Below the pieces are notes generated by a model that saw only the letters and a list, made by a program, of their open reading frames with translations, had not been told where the DNA came from and ran no database searches. From the NCBI RefSeq assembly GCF_937903345.1, contig NZ_CALCZQ010000051.1, forward strand, positions 62,001 through 126,000: a stretch of 64,000 nt of DNA, read 5' to 3'. The stretch is from an uncultured Emticicia sp. Its GTDB lineage: Bacteria; Bacteroidota; Bacteroidia; Cytophagales; Spirosomataceae. The first letter of the stretch is position 1. Every line of letters begins with the position of its first letter. Shown piece by piece: positions 36,347 to 44,485 of the stretch. The translations under genes and the position numbers were made by a program.

Positions 36347-36670
36347 ATGATTTTACCAAATACTGATAATGCTTTCATTGATGATAAAAAACTGATAGAT
36401 TTTTGTTTGTCAGAAAGTCATCCAGTTGGAAAACATAAGGCACGAGTTTTTATATCGGTATTAGGTTTTTCAGTAGAAAATTATCAAGATTTAAAAAACG
36501 CAATTTTAATAAATATACAAAATAATGAAGCAACAATGACAGAAATAAACCAATATGGAGCTTTGTATGATGTTGATGTATCGGTTGAAAATCCACCCAA
36601 AAGTGTACTCGTTAGAACAAGTTGGATTGTCAAAACCGATGAAAATTTCCCAAGGTTAACAAGTTGTTAG
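36347..36670 (+). CDS. DUF6883 protein, putative toxin-like component
   Basis: 107 residues. The pattern L-P-N-x-D-N-A-F-I-D-D-K-K-L, then S-H-P-V-G-K-H-K-A-R-V-F and L-G-F, ending T-S-W-I-V and P-R-L, matches DUF6883. Proteins of this family occur next to small DUF4926-type proteins, as here, and as C-terminal modules of polymorphic toxins, so a toxin or effector role is inferred, not shown. A TAGTTTTG box (36334-36341) ends only five bases before the ATG, which would make the transcript nearly leaderless. Confidence 0.65.
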   Translation: MILPNTDNAFIDDKKLIDFCLSESHPVGKHKARVFISVLGFSVENYQDLKNAILINIQNNEATMTEINQYGALYDVDVSVENPPKSVLVRTSWIVKTDENFPRLTSC

Positions 36671-36687
36671 GTAATTTTATAAAACTC

Positions 36688-36903
36688 ATGGACATTCTTG
36701 AATTATTTGATGTGGTGGTTTTAACTGAGGCAATTCCATCGTACAATTTACGCAAAGGAGTGTTAGGTACTATCGTGGAAATACTCGATGAAGAAGTATT
36801 TCTCATTGAATTTGCCGACACGAAAGGAGTAAGCTATGCCATTGTTCCTATAAAATCATCTTCTTTGATGAAAGTTTATTATGAACCTCTTTTAGCACAA
36901 TAA
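36688..36903 (+). CDS. DUF4926 protein, putative immunity/antitoxin partner
   Basis: 71 residues from the ATG at 36688. The open frame starts at a TTG (36664) that overlaps the previous gene, but the family begins M-D-I-L-E-L-F-D-V-V-V-L. It is a compact beta-rich protein with G-V-L-G-T-I-V-E and V-F-L-I-E-F-A-D, typical of DUF4926 (an SH3-like barrel). It begins 17 bases after the DUF6883 stop, in the same transcript, so it is the likely cognate partner. Confidence 0.65.
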   Translation: MDILELFDVVVLTEAIPSYNLRKGVLGTIVEILDEEVFLIEFADTKGVSYAIVPIKSSSLMKVYYEPLLAQ

Positions 36904-36906
36904 ACA

Positions 36907-37698
36907 CTAAAAACTCCTCAAATCATTGATATAAGCCACGCCACCTAACGCACGCATTTGTCGAGCAATATTAGCCGTGCGGCGGTTGACATAAGGCCCA
37001 GGTTTGGCCGCTGACCATTTGATTGGACTTGGCAATACCGACGCAATTCGTGCGGCTTGCTGACGAGTTAGATTTTTGGCTGATGTATTAAAATATCGCT
37101 TCGAAGCTTCTTCAACACCAAAAGTCATGCTTCCCATTTCGGCTACATTGAGGTAAACTTCCAAGATTCGTTCTTTTCCCCAAATCAATTCAATCAAAAC
37201 AGTGAAGTAAACTTCGAGTACTTTTCTGACGTAACTTCTTGACTGCCAAAGGAATACGTTTTTGGCAACTTGTTGTGAGAGTGTGCTTGCACCACGCAAT
37301 TTTTTACCTTTAAGATTTTTGCTGAAAGCATTACCCATTGCCTCAAAATCGAAACCATTGTGGTCAGGAAAAAGTTGGTCTTCGGCTGCTACCACTGCCA
37401 AAGGTGCTTCTTTCGATATATTGGCGTATGATACCCAATCATAGTGAATTTCGCTTTCTCTACCATCGGCCATAGCTTCCATTTTGCGAGCAATCATGGT
37501 AGTGGTAAAGGGTACTGGTACAAATTTGTACAGCACAACCAAGCCAATTGAAATAGCAAAAAAGTAGAGTGTTATTTTTATTGCCCAGTATTTTAGCTTG
37601 TTTTTCCATTTGCTTGATTGTTTTTTAGGGGCTGATTCTTTTGTTTTCACATTTTTGTTGCGAAATGTATTTTTCCCTCTTCGTGGGTCGTTTGCCAT
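36907..37698 (-). CDS. mtgA: Monofunctional peptidoglycan glycosyltransferase (GT51)
   Basis: 263 residues. There is a basic cytoplasmic tail and one membrane helix (about 35-60), then a GT51 domain with the catalytic E-D-Q-L-F-P-D-H-N-G-F-D and the G-A-S-T-L-S-Q-Q-V-A-K-N motif, followed by R-K-V-L-E and I-L-E-V-Y-L-N. No transpeptidase domain follows. It should polymerise lipid II glycan strands on the periplasmic face. It is convergent with the DUF4926 gene, with only three bases between the stops. Confidence 0.95.
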   Translation of the reverse strand: MANDPRRGKNTFRNKNVKTKESAPKKQSSKWKNKLKYWAIKITLYFFAISIGLVVLYKFVPVPFTTTMIARKMEAMADGRESEIHYDWVSYANISKEAPLAVVAAEDQLFPDHNGFDFEAMGNAFSKNLKGKKLRGASTLSQQVAKNVFLWQSRSYVRKVLEVYFTVLIELIWGKERILEVYLNVAEMGSMTFGVEEASKRYFNTSAKNLTRQQAARIASVLPSPIKWSAAKPGPYVNRRTANIARQMRALGGVAYINDLRSF

Positions 37699-37743
37699 AG
37701 CCTTGGTTAGTAATTTACTGCAAAAGTCGGAAAGAATTTTCTT

Positions 37744-38640
37744 TCAAACAAACCATTTGCCTTGTGCAATCAACTTTGTTTTTCCTCCAACATTTAAACT
37801 GAAATTTTGTTTGTCGTTTAACTCTCCTCTTAAGTGAACAAGCGAAGGCCGACCCATTTCGTAACCTTGCTCTACTCGGCAGCTTATTTTGTTTGATTCG
37901 TATTTGAGTAAATAGGCGAGCAAGCACGAGTTAGCACTACCTGTGGCAGCATCTTCTACTATTTTTTCGTTTTCGTAACAAAACATTCGTGCATGAAGTT
38001 GATTGTCGGCTTTTTCGGTTTCACGCGTGAAAGCAAAAAAAGCAGTTGTTAACTCATCGGGAGCATTGGTTTTGTATAAATGATTGTCAAGAAGCCAGTT
38101 TTTTATTTGTACATCGTTGAATTTGATGCGTTGGATAGTTGCAAGTTTTTTAAGAGGAAGAATAAGATATGGAAGCCCTGTCGAAACTATTTCTATTGGA
38201 TATTTATTGTCAATATCCTCTGGTGTTAAACCGAACAAATTAGCGATTTCTGAATTAAAATTTTTGCTAAAAATTGGATTGTCAACTTCTAACCAAAGCG
38301 TTTCGTTTTCCTTGGTTACAGGTACTTGTCCAATTTTTAGATTGAGTTGAATCCTTTTTTTATCTATATTTTGAGGATAATTTAGTAAAACGAAGGCAGT
38401 TCCCAAAGTTGGATGCCCCGCAAATGGAACTTGATATTCGGGGGTAAAAATTTTTATGTCAAATCCACCGTTTTTTTCTACATCAGAAATGATAAAAGTA
38501 GTTTCTTGAAAATTGATTTCACGGGCAATTTTGAGCATCATTTCATCGCTCAAGCCATCTGCGTATTCAAATACGGCTAGTTGATTTCCTTGATATTTTT
38601 CTTCGGCAAAAACATCAACTATATGAAAATTGAGTATCAT
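37744..38640 (-). CDS. PhzF family isomerase/epimerase
   Basis: 298 residues. Family marks: V-D-V-F-A-E near the start, Q-E-T-T-F-I with the catalytic glutamate region (about 45-50), P-F-A-G-H-P-T-L-G-T-A, and the late D-A-A-T-G-S-A-N motif. The fold is a double diaminopimelate-epimerase-like barrel. PhzF relatives catalyse acid-base isomerisations; outside phenazine clusters their substrates are mostly unknown, and no phenazine genes are nearby. It lies 45 bases upstream of mtgA on the same strand. Confidence 0.92.
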   Translation of the reverse strand: MILNFHIVDVFAEEKYQGNQLAVFEYADGLSDEMMLKIAREINFQETTFIISDVEKNGGFDIKIFTPEYQVPFAGHPTLGTAFVLLNYPQNIDKKRIQLNLKIGQVPVTKENETLWLEVDNPIFSKNFNSEIANLFGLTPEDIDNKYPIEIVSTGLPYLILPLKKLATIQRIKFNDVQIKNWLLDNHLYKTNAPDELTTAFFAFTRETEKADNQLHARMFCYENEKIVEDAATGSANSCLLAYLLKYESNKISCRVEQGYEMGRPSLVHLRGELNDKQNFSLNVGGKTKLIAQGKWFV

Positions 38641-38670
38641 AGAAGATTTTTAACGAAAAAACATTTAGAG

Positions 38671-38712
38671 AAAACACTATCTAAATATTAAATCTATTTT
38701 AGATAGTGTTTT
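38671..38712 (-). terminator. Rho-independent terminator for the sugar dehydrogenase gene
   Basis: A perfect 15-bp stem (38671-38685 with 38698-38712). On the minus strand it comes just after the dehydrogenase stop at 38723 and carries a T-rich 3' side. Confidence 0.85.
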
Positions 38713-38722
38713 AATTTTAACC

Positions 38723-39991
38723 CTATTTTTTATAAGTAATTCGGTAAACGGTTCCGCCTAAATCATCACTTACGTATAAAGCACCATCAGGGCCTTGTGC
38801 GAGTCCACATGGGCGATGTTGTACTGGGCCTGTTGGTTTTACGAGGTCGATTCCTGCGAAATTATCTGCAAAAATTTCCCATTTACCCGAAGGTTTATTG
38901 TTTACGAATGGTACAAAAGCTACCAAATATCCTTTCTTTAGTTCGGAAGATTGACCATGAAAAGCAATAAAAGCACCATTACGATACTTGGCTGGAAACA
39001 TTTTTCCAGTATAAAAAAGCAGGTCGTTTGGTCCTAAGTGTGCAGGAAATGCCACAATTGGATTCAGTGCTTTTTCGCCACCAGTTTTTTTGCCATCTCC
39101 TCCGTATTCGGGAGCAACAATTTTCTTTTTCTGAAATTGATCATAATAAATATACGGCCAACCTGCATCATCTCCCTCATGCAGTTCATATAAAGTTTCT
39201 GCGGGCATTTCAGCACTTTGTTGTGGTGTATAATATTGAGGATAAAAATCATGGAATTGTCCACGACCGTGCACAGTTGCAAAAAGGGAGTTGGTTTTTG
39301 AATTCCAAGCCGTTCCAACGGCATTTTTTAGCCCCGTTGCATAGCGGATTCCGTCTGAAAATGTTTGATTCATTTTTTCGGCATTGAATTTCCAGATTCC
39401 ACCCGCTGAGTCCAAAATTGAGCAAGGCATAATGCCTTTTCCAGTGCCTTTTTCACGACAAGGGTCGTTGTATGAGCCTACCGTTACGTAAATATTATTG
39501 GCATTATCAAGCACAAAAGGTTTTGCGTTGTCACGTCCTTTATCGACCAATCCGTCAACAATTTTTTCTGGATTTTCTATATCAATGATTTCTTCATTTG
39601 CATTTAATTTATAACGCATAACACCGGTATTCGAGGAAGCATATAAATAACCATTTTTGATAGTCACGCCTGTGCCGGGGTAATTTCCAAAATATTTGGT
39701 TTCGTCGATTACGCCATCTTTGTTGGTATCACGCATGAGCAAAATGCCTTTACCATCTTTTAATTTTGAAAGCTTGGCATAAACATCGCCATTTTTTGAA
39801 ACCGTTAGGTGGCGAGTTGCCCCTAATTCTGTTCCAAGAACGGTGGCCGAAAAGCCCGCAGGAAGTTTGATTGCATCAGCAACTGTGTTTTTCTTTAAAG
39901 GTGGTTCGGGGAGATTTCTGTAAGCAAATAGACCAGCCATCCCAGCAAGACTTGCTAGAATATAGCTCGAACGAACAAATAATTGTTTCAT
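38723..39991 (-). CDS. Secreted PQQ-dependent sugar (sorbosone-like) dehydrogenase
   Basis: 422 residues with an N-terminal signal anchor. A six-bladed beta-propeller is suggested by repeated blades: I-K-L-P-A-G-F-S-A at the start, D-T-N-K-D-G-V-I-D, G-N-Y-P-G-T-G-V, A-T-G-L-K-N-A-V and H-R-P-C-G-L-A-Q-G-P-D-G-A-L-Y-V-S-D-D. This is the soluble glucose/sorbosone dehydrogenase fold that uses PQQ or a related cofactor in the periplasm; the cofactor is inferred from the family. It stands alone, with a terminator downstream. Confidence 0.88.
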   Translation of the reverse strand: MKQLFVRSSYILASLAGMAGLFAYRNLPEPPLKKNTVADAIKLPAGFSATVLGTELGATRHLTVSKNGDVYAKLSKLKDGKGILLMRDTNKDGVIDETKYFGNYPGTGVTIKNGYLYASSNTGVMRYKLNANEEIIDIENPEKIVDGLVDKGRDNAKPFVLDNANNIYVTVGSYNDPCREKGTGKGIMPCSILDSAGGIWKFNAEKMNQTFSDGIRYATGLKNAVGTAWNSKTNSLFATVHGRGQFHDFYPQYYTPQQSAEMPAETLYELHEGDDAGWPYIYYDQFQKKKIVAPEYGGDGKKTGGEKALNPIVAFPAHLGPNDLLFYTGKMFPAKYRNGAFIAFHGQSSELKKGYLVAFVPFVNNKPSGKWEIFADNFAGIDLVKPTGPVQHRPCGLAQGPDGALYVSDDLGGTVYRITYKK

Positions 39992-40053
39992 TTAAAATGG
40001 AATTTATAGAGGTTGAATTTTTTGCTAAAAATACGATAAATTTCTGTGTTTGC

Positions 40054-40938
40054 TTATTTCTTTCTAAATATTCGTTGAAATGGCCTTACGTTTTGACCAA
40101 TAAAATCTTTCGGAAAATGTTCGTTGTCGGGTAAGCCAATGGGAAGATTTTCATCATCAGATGGCCAATAGTTTGTCTTGAAAATAAAATCCCAAACACT
40201 CAATGTAATGCCATAATTAAAACCTTTTGGATGACTGGCAGGCATATATTTTGCATGGTGCAAAAGGTGCATTTGTGGGCCATTGAGTAGGTATTTGAGT
40301 GGGCCAAGATTTATTTTGAGATTGGCATGGCCGAGTTGACCTGTAACAAGGGTAAAAATATGAACGATAAAAAAATCGGTCAAACCAACGCCGACCATCG
40401 CCAAAGGAATGTATTCGATACTGCGATAAATCACGTTTTCCATCCAATGGTAGCGGAGTAGAGCGGCAAACCCCATTTCTTCGGTGCTGTGATGCACTTT
40501 ATGGAATTCCCACATCCAATCAACATTGTGCAAAAGACGATGAATGGCCCACTGCATAAAATCCCGTAAAGCGAAAATAAGGAGGATTTTTGACCAAAAA
40601 GGTAATTGCTCGATATTGATTGCTACAATATTTGTAATGCCAAAAAGCCCAAGAAAATCTTTGAATGCCTGCACGCCCACCATCGAAAGGGCATTGTAGG
40701 CAATGAGCGAAAAGAGAAAATAATTCCATAATAGATAGAAGGCATCCAACCAAAAATGTTCACGAATCAAAGGCTGGTTTTTTCGCCACGGAAACATGAT
40801 TTCAAGCAACCAAATAGCCAAAGATACTCCCAGCAACCAATAAAAATAGTTGTGCCAGCTTGGATTAAGCATTTCGTTGATGAAATAACTGAAATAGCCT
40901 GTATATGCTCCTTGAATGATTTTTAGATACTTTTCCAT
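40054..40938 (-). CDS. Sterol desaturase / fatty acid hydroxylase family membrane protein
   Basis: 294 residues with about five membrane helices and the histidine boxes of the di-iron hydroxylase family: H-R-L-L-H, H-K-V-H-H-S and a later H-L-L-H-H. It should hydroxylate or desaturate a lipid in the inner membrane with oxygen. Bacterial members often act on carotenoids or fatty acids, and the substrate is not evident here. It is a single gene; the following 267 bases (40939-41205) hold only AT-rich DNA and promoter-like sequence. Confidence 0.93.
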   Translation of the reverse strand: MEKYLKIIQGAYTGYFSYFINEMLNPSWHNYFYWLLGVSLAIWLLEIMFPWRKNQPLIREHFWLDAFYLLWNYFLFSLIAYNALSMVGVQAFKDFLGLFGITNIVAINIEQLPFWSKILLIFALRDFMQWAIHRLLHNVDWMWEFHKVHHSTEEMGFAALLRYHWMENVIYRSIEYIPLAMVGVGLTDFFIVHIFTLVTGQLGHANLKINLGPLKYLLNGPQMHLLHHAKYMPASHPKGFNYGITLSVWDFIFKTNYWPSDDENLPIGLPDNEHFPKDFIGQNVRPFQRIFRKK

Positions 40939-41205
40939 ATAATCTACAAAAAAAAGAAGGCCTACTGAATATCTAAAGCCTGCGTTAAAAACCCCAAAAA
41001 ATGTATTTTAGTTTACTTTTCTAGTGAGTAATTTAATTCTAAATAATCTTTTTCTAATTGTTTTTTACCAAAAACTGGTAGAGTTAGCTTGTTCAAAAGA
41101 TTGATTTTAGCGTATTTTTGATTGAATAACCAATAGTTCATCCGCGAAAACAAACATTTTCCTGTCAAATAGGTTTTTTAAATATAAATTTGACCTTTAT
41201 AATTA

Positions 41206-41703
41206 ATGAAAATCATATTCTTGGTATTTTTGTGTGTATCGGTTTTTGCACAAAACAAAGTTCCTGCCAATCAATCGAAAGCAGGTTGTGAGCCAGTAGC
41301 CGCAAAAAAACAAATGAAAAACAACAAAATTATGACAAAGGAAGGTGAAAAAAATGTGCTCGGGACTGACCTACAAATAGCAGGAAAATCTCCACTCACA
41401 GGTTTTTATAGAGATGGTTATTGCTCTACTGGCGACCTCGATGCGGGCGTTCATGTGGTTGCGGCTGTGGTAACAGATAAATTTTTACAGTATTCAAAAG
41501 CTCGTGGTAACGACCTCATTACGCCTTATCCAGCTTATGGATTTCCGGGATTGAAAGCAGGCGATAAATGGTGTCTTTGTGCTGTTCGTTGGAAAGAAGC
41601 ATATAATGCGGGCGTAGCTCCATCAGTAATTTTGGAAGCAACTCATGCAAAAGCACTCGAATTTGTAACAATCGAGCAGTTGAGTAATGTCGAAAAAAAA
41701 TAA
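41206..41703 (+). CDS. DUF2237 protein with an N-terminal signal-like extension
   Basis: 165 residues from the ATG at 41206. Residues 45-160 are a DUF2237 domain (N-V-L-G-T-D-L, P-L-T-G-F-Y-R-D-G-Y-C, D-L-D-A-G-V-H, W-C-L-C-A-V-R-W). Typical DUF2237 proteins are about 120 residues and cytosolic. Here about 40 residues precede the domain, and the first 16 look like a signal peptide ending F-A-Q. An alternative start at 41332 (M-T-K-E-G) would give the ordinary form. If the long form is real, this copy is exported. Function of the family is unknown. Confidence 0.8.
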   Translation: MKIIFLVFLCVSVFAQNKVPANQSKAGCEPVAAKKQMKNNKIMTKEGEKNVLGTDLQIAGKSPLTGFYRDGYCSTGDLDAGVHVVAAVVTDKFLQYSKARGNDLITPYPAYGFPGLKAGDKWCLCAVRWKEAYNAGVAPSVILEATHAKALEFVTIEQLSNVEKK

Positions 41704-41734
41704 TTAAGTCTTTTTTCTGCTAAAAATACCTTCT

Positions 41735-41772
41735 AAAAAATGCCCTAAAGATTGTGCTTTAGGGCATTTTTT
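41735..41772. terminator. Bidirectional rho-independent terminator
   Basis: A perfect 16-bp stem (41735-41750 with 41757-41772), six-base loop, A-run on the left and T-run on the right, placed between the convergent DUF2237 and DUF2911 genes. Confidence 0.9.
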
Positions 41773-41797
41773 GTGAAAAAACTGTATTTTTAATTTA

Positions 41798-42376
41798 TTA
41801 GAACGAAATTGGTACTTCAACCAAAGTCATATCCCAAGCCATTTTCATGGTTATTTCTTTGTCATTGCTGCCTTTTACGCACTGAATTGAGAAGTTTTCT
41901 ACTACCTCATCGGTTTTCTTTGTGGGTACGCTCACACGCAATACGTCGTTTTCTTTATTGTAGCTGTAAGCTCCCCAAAAGTCGAGGTCTTTGTTCAAAA
42001 TAATTGTCCATTCAGTAGCCGTTGGAATCGCAAAAAGCGAGTATGTTCCTGCTTTTACTTTCTTGCCTTGAATCGTTACATCTTGATAAAACTTTATCTC
42101 GGCCGATTCGTTAGCTCCCAAACGCCAAACTTCTCCATAAGGCACAATTTTAGTTCCGAAAACCTCACGCTCTTTTTTGGCAGGTCGGCTATAGGTGACA
42201 CGCACAATAGCGGGCATATCGCCAATGAGTTTGGGAGCAAATTTGCGGTCATGAGCAAAATTATCAGGATAATACGCCATATCCATTGGGCTTTTGTCTG
42301 TTCCACGAAGTTTTTGTGCTTGAACTTCAATGATTATTAAGCTAAAAAGGAAAAGTAATAATAAGGTTTTTTTCAT
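41798..42376 (-). CDS. Secreted DUF2911 protein
   Basis: 192 residues with a signal peptide (to about residue 20). The domain signature V-R-V-T-Y-S-R-P-A-K-K and Y-G-E-V-W-R-L-G-A-N-E-S-A-E-I, followed by G-T-Y-S-L-F-A-I-P, identifies DUF2911, a beta-sandwich protein widespread in Bacteroidota. The function is unknown; a periplasmic place is expected. Its start faces the promoter region of the lasso precursor gene. Confidence 0.92.
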   Translation of the reverse strand: MKKTLLLLFLFSLIIIEVQAQKLRGTDKSPMDMAYYPDNFAHDRKFAPKLIGDMPAIVRVTYSRPAKKEREVFGTKIVPYGEVWRLGANESAEIKFYQDVTIQGKKVKAGTYSLFAIPTATEWTIILNKDLDFWGAYSYNKENDVLRVSVPTKKTDEVVENFSIQCVKGSNDKEITMKMAWDMTLVEVPISF

Positions 42377-42666
42377 AGTATTTGATTTGAAGTATGATAG
42401 TTTATTATTTTAGAAATATGTAAAGTTATTGCAAAATATTAAGAATCATTAAAAAATGTGAATCATTCTTTTTTCTGCCATTTATCAAAAATAATGACTT
42501 AAATACCGTTTGAAAAGGTTTCAGTTTTTTTGGCCAAATACTTATTAATCATTGTTTATTTTCTCTTATTTGCTTGAAACAATATTCTAAAAACGAAGTT
42601 TATCGAAAATAATAGAATACCACCTAAATTATTTTTAAAAAATAATAGTATTGAAAAAAACATGAT
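42377..42666. other. AT-rich region upstream of the RiPP precursor gene
   Basis: About 290 bases between the DUF2911 start and the precursor promoter. No gene is supported on either strand. The region is very AT-rich and contains a short AAGAAT/ATTCTT inverted repeat (around 42440-42470) that could be an operator; this is a guess. Confidence 0.4.
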
Positions 42667-42674
42667 TATATTTG
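42667..42674 (+). promoter_or_regulatory. Candidate -7 promoter element of the lasso precursor gene
   Basis: TATATTTG matches TAnnTTTG and ends 21 bases before the ATG of the precursor, the expected place for a dedicated promoter. No clear -33 box is seen. Confidence 0.5.
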
Positions 42675-42695
42675 TTAAAAAAACCACTAATCATC

Positions 42696-42833
42696 ATGGA
42701 AAATAACGTAGAAAAAAAAGAATTAGAGCAAAATGCTAAAAAAGAATGGGTAAGCCCTGAAATGCAAGAATTGAATCTCAATGGTGGACCTATAGTTAGT
42801 AAGGGTGAAACGGGTCTTTACAAAGCATCTTAA
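42696..42833 (+). CDS. Lasso peptide precursor (A peptide), paeninodin-like
   Basis: 45 residues, too short for normal gene calling. The leader has a charged N-terminus and then W18-x-x-P21-x-M23-x-x-L26, the form of the Y/W-x-x-P-x-L motif that B1 (PqqD-like) proteins bind in lasso leaders. The tail is G30-G-P-I-V-S-K-G-E38-T-G-L-Y42-K-A-S45. A ring could form from G30 (nine residues) or G31 (eight residues) to Glu38, both normal lasso sizes. The C-terminal Ser is the residue phosphorylated in paeninodin-type peptides, and Y42, S35, T39 and S45 are possible sulfation sites. Odd point: the usual leader Thr at -2 is missing. It has its own promoter box and terminator and lies next to the biosynthesis operon. 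That it is the substrate is inferred. Confidence 0.75.
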   Translation: MENNVEKKELEQNAKKEWVSPEMQELNLNGGPIVSKGETGLYKAS

Positions 42834-42842
42834 TTAATCAAT

Positions 42843-42880
42843 AAGGTCTCTTTTTGTGCGTACGTTCATTTAGAGGCCTT
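42843..42880 (+). terminator. Hairpin terminator after the precursor gene
   Basis: AAGGTCTC at 42843-42850 pairs with GAGGCCTT at 42873-42880 (one G-T pair, one further A-T pair inside). It lies between the convergent precursor and sulfotransferase genes and may serve both. Confidence 0.6.
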
Positions 42881-42882
42881 GT

Positions 42883-43710
42883 TTACAAATAATCAAACAT
42901 TTCCATTGCCTCTTGATTTTGGTCTTTTATTTTTTGTTTTTGAGTATAATTTAACTCTTTTGCCCCCTTATCAATTTCGCCAGAGTGAAAAAAAGGAACA
43001 TCTGCCAATAAACGCTCTCTAAAACCACTACTACTTTCCATTTGCTTCAAGGTATTAAAATCACTTTTCTTAATGGCTTCTCGAATTTTATCTTCCGTAA
43101 AATCTAGTGACAAAAAGGAAAGTATTTTTTTAAAATTCTGATAAGGATACATCTTCAAATCTTCGTAGCGAACAAAAATCACAGGGATTTTCGTTTGCTC
43201 TTTCCAACTCATCAAATGCTCTTGCCAAGTTCCAATTTGCCTTGGAAAACGATTATTCATAAAGATTGTTGCTCCTGTCTTACAAACGTATCGCTCAATA
43301 ATCTCATCAATACTTATCCCTAAATATCTGGAAAAGGATATAGTAAGATCAAAAGGATTGCGGACAATATAAATTGCTGCAGTCGGCCGATTGGTGTGAA
43401 AAATAGGCAAATCATCATAAGCTGAAAGCGTATAATTATCGTGAATTTTAAGGAGATATGGCGACGGTTTGGTCTTTAAATAAAAATCCAAGACTTTTCT
43501 TCTTTCTATTGCTAACTGATATTCGTTAAAATCAGCCATGTCTTTTTTTACTAACGACGAAAACATTGCTTGATTGGCAAATACCTCATCAAATGCAAGA
43601 TTGTTCAAGTCAATTTTTTCTTCATAAAATAGGGCAGAAAAAAAACACCTGAGCCAAGTATTGCCCGATTTCGGGTAAGATGCCAACCAAATTAAATCAT
43701 ATTTTGCCAT
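42883..43710 (-). CDS. PAPS-dependent sulfotransferase (lasso cluster, copy 1)
   Basis: 275 residues. The PAPS 5'-phosphosulfate loop is Y12-P-K-S-G-N-T-W19, the standard motif of cytosolic-type sulfotransferases. The 3'-phosphate contact is the Y-I-V-R-N-P-F-D motif near residue 118. It is expected to move sulfate from PAPS to a hydroxyl group in the cytoplasm. Its start overlaps the preceding sulfotransferase by 14 bases, and it is the last gene of a five-gene operon with the lasso cyclase. The substrate is inferred to be the peptide or a sugar added to it. It differs in family from the neighbouring copy. Confidence 0.88.
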   Translation of the reverse strand: MAKYDLIWLASYPKSGNTWLRCFFSALFYEEKIDLNNLAFDEVFANQAMFSSLVKKDMADFNEYQLAIERRKVLDFYLKTKPSPYLLKIHDNYTLSAYDDLPIFHTNRPTAAIYIVRNPFDLTISFSRYLGISIDEIIERYVCKTGATIFMNNRFPRQIGTWQEHLMSWKEQTKIPVIFVRYEDLKMYPYQNFKKILSFLSLDFTEDKIREAIKKSDFNTLKQMESSSGFRERLLADVPFFHSGEIDKGAKELNYTQKQKIKDQNQEAMEMFDYL

Positions 43711-44485
43711 TTTTCCAGTCGGAGCAGTTCCAGTTTAATGTTTTTTCAATTTTTTCTATTTCAGGAATATACAATTCATGTAAAAGCTTAAAGGAAATTA
43801 CATCCATTTCGGCCGTGTAGGGAAAATGATATACTTGCTTTTCTTCAAAATTATTGAAAGTTGAACCGTCTAAGCCTAAAAAAAGCAAAATGTCAATTAA
43901 TGCTTGTTGCTGATTAGCTCTGAAGTCTTCATACTTAATAATGTGCACTTGTTGGGTTGGAAAATATTGATGTATTCTATCGAGCTGCTCCACATAAAAA
44001 CCTCTTCTGACATAATCATCTTCTGGGTATTGCTCAAACTGAGTATTGAATTTGTGGCGTAAAATATCCGCTTTAATACAGTTTAAAAATGAAGAGTCAA
44101 TTTCTTTTTTATTCAAACGCATATTCCAGTGCGAAAAAGCTCTCTCGATGGGATTTCTTAAAATGAGTATAATTTTCATCTCTGGATTATACGTAAAGAT
44201 ACGGGCTATTGCGTCTTTAGCATAGCAATACAGTGGCGTTATTTCGCCTCTTATTTTTTCTGTATTCCAATCAAAATGTTGGTGATACTCAACATAATTA
44301 TTCTGCTCTTCAATTTGAAAATCAAGTGATGGATTACTGAAATATTGCAATTCTTTCCAATCAGGCATGGCTATATCTGGATGCTTGCATAAATAATTAA
44401 ATAATGCGGTGGTCCCAGCTTTCATAACACCTACACCGATAAAGTCAATTTTTTTATTTATTTTATTTTTCACATCCATTTTCAT
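43697..44485 (-). CDS. Sulfotransferase (lasso cluster, copy 2, heparan N-sulfotransferase-like)
   Basis: 262 residues. The phosphate-binding loop is V-G-V-M-K22-A-G-T-T-A, and the 3'-phosphate motif is L-R110-N-P-I-E-R-A-F-S118-H-W, the form seen in the glycosaminoglycan/NodH-like group rather than the Y-P-K-S-G type of its neighbour. No membrane anchor. It should transfer sulfate from PAPS, perhaps to a sugar or peptide hydroxyl. It overlaps the upstream glycosyltransferase gene by 23 bases. Two unlike sulfotransferases in one operon suggest two sulfation steps or two acceptors. Confidence 0.87.
   Translation of the reverse strand: MKMDVKNKINKKIDFIGVGVMKAGTTALFNYLCKHPDIAMPDWKELQYFSNPSLDFQIEEQNNYVEYHQHFDWNTEKIRGEITPLYCYAKDAIARIFTYNPEMKIILILRNPIERAFSHWNMRLNKKEIDSSFLNCIKADILRHKFNTQFEQYPEDDYVRRGFYVEQLDRIHQYFPTQQVHIIKYEDFRANQQQALIDILLFLGLDGSTFNNFEEKQVYHFPYTAEMDVISFKLLHELYIPEIEKIEKTLNWNCSDWKNGKI

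Noticed and set aside
42690..42833. Double-glycine (C39-type) leader reading of the small precursor
   Set aside because: A G-G pair is present, but no C39 peptidase or bacteriocin ABC transporter is nearby, while lasso B1/B2/C genes are. The lasso reading explains more.
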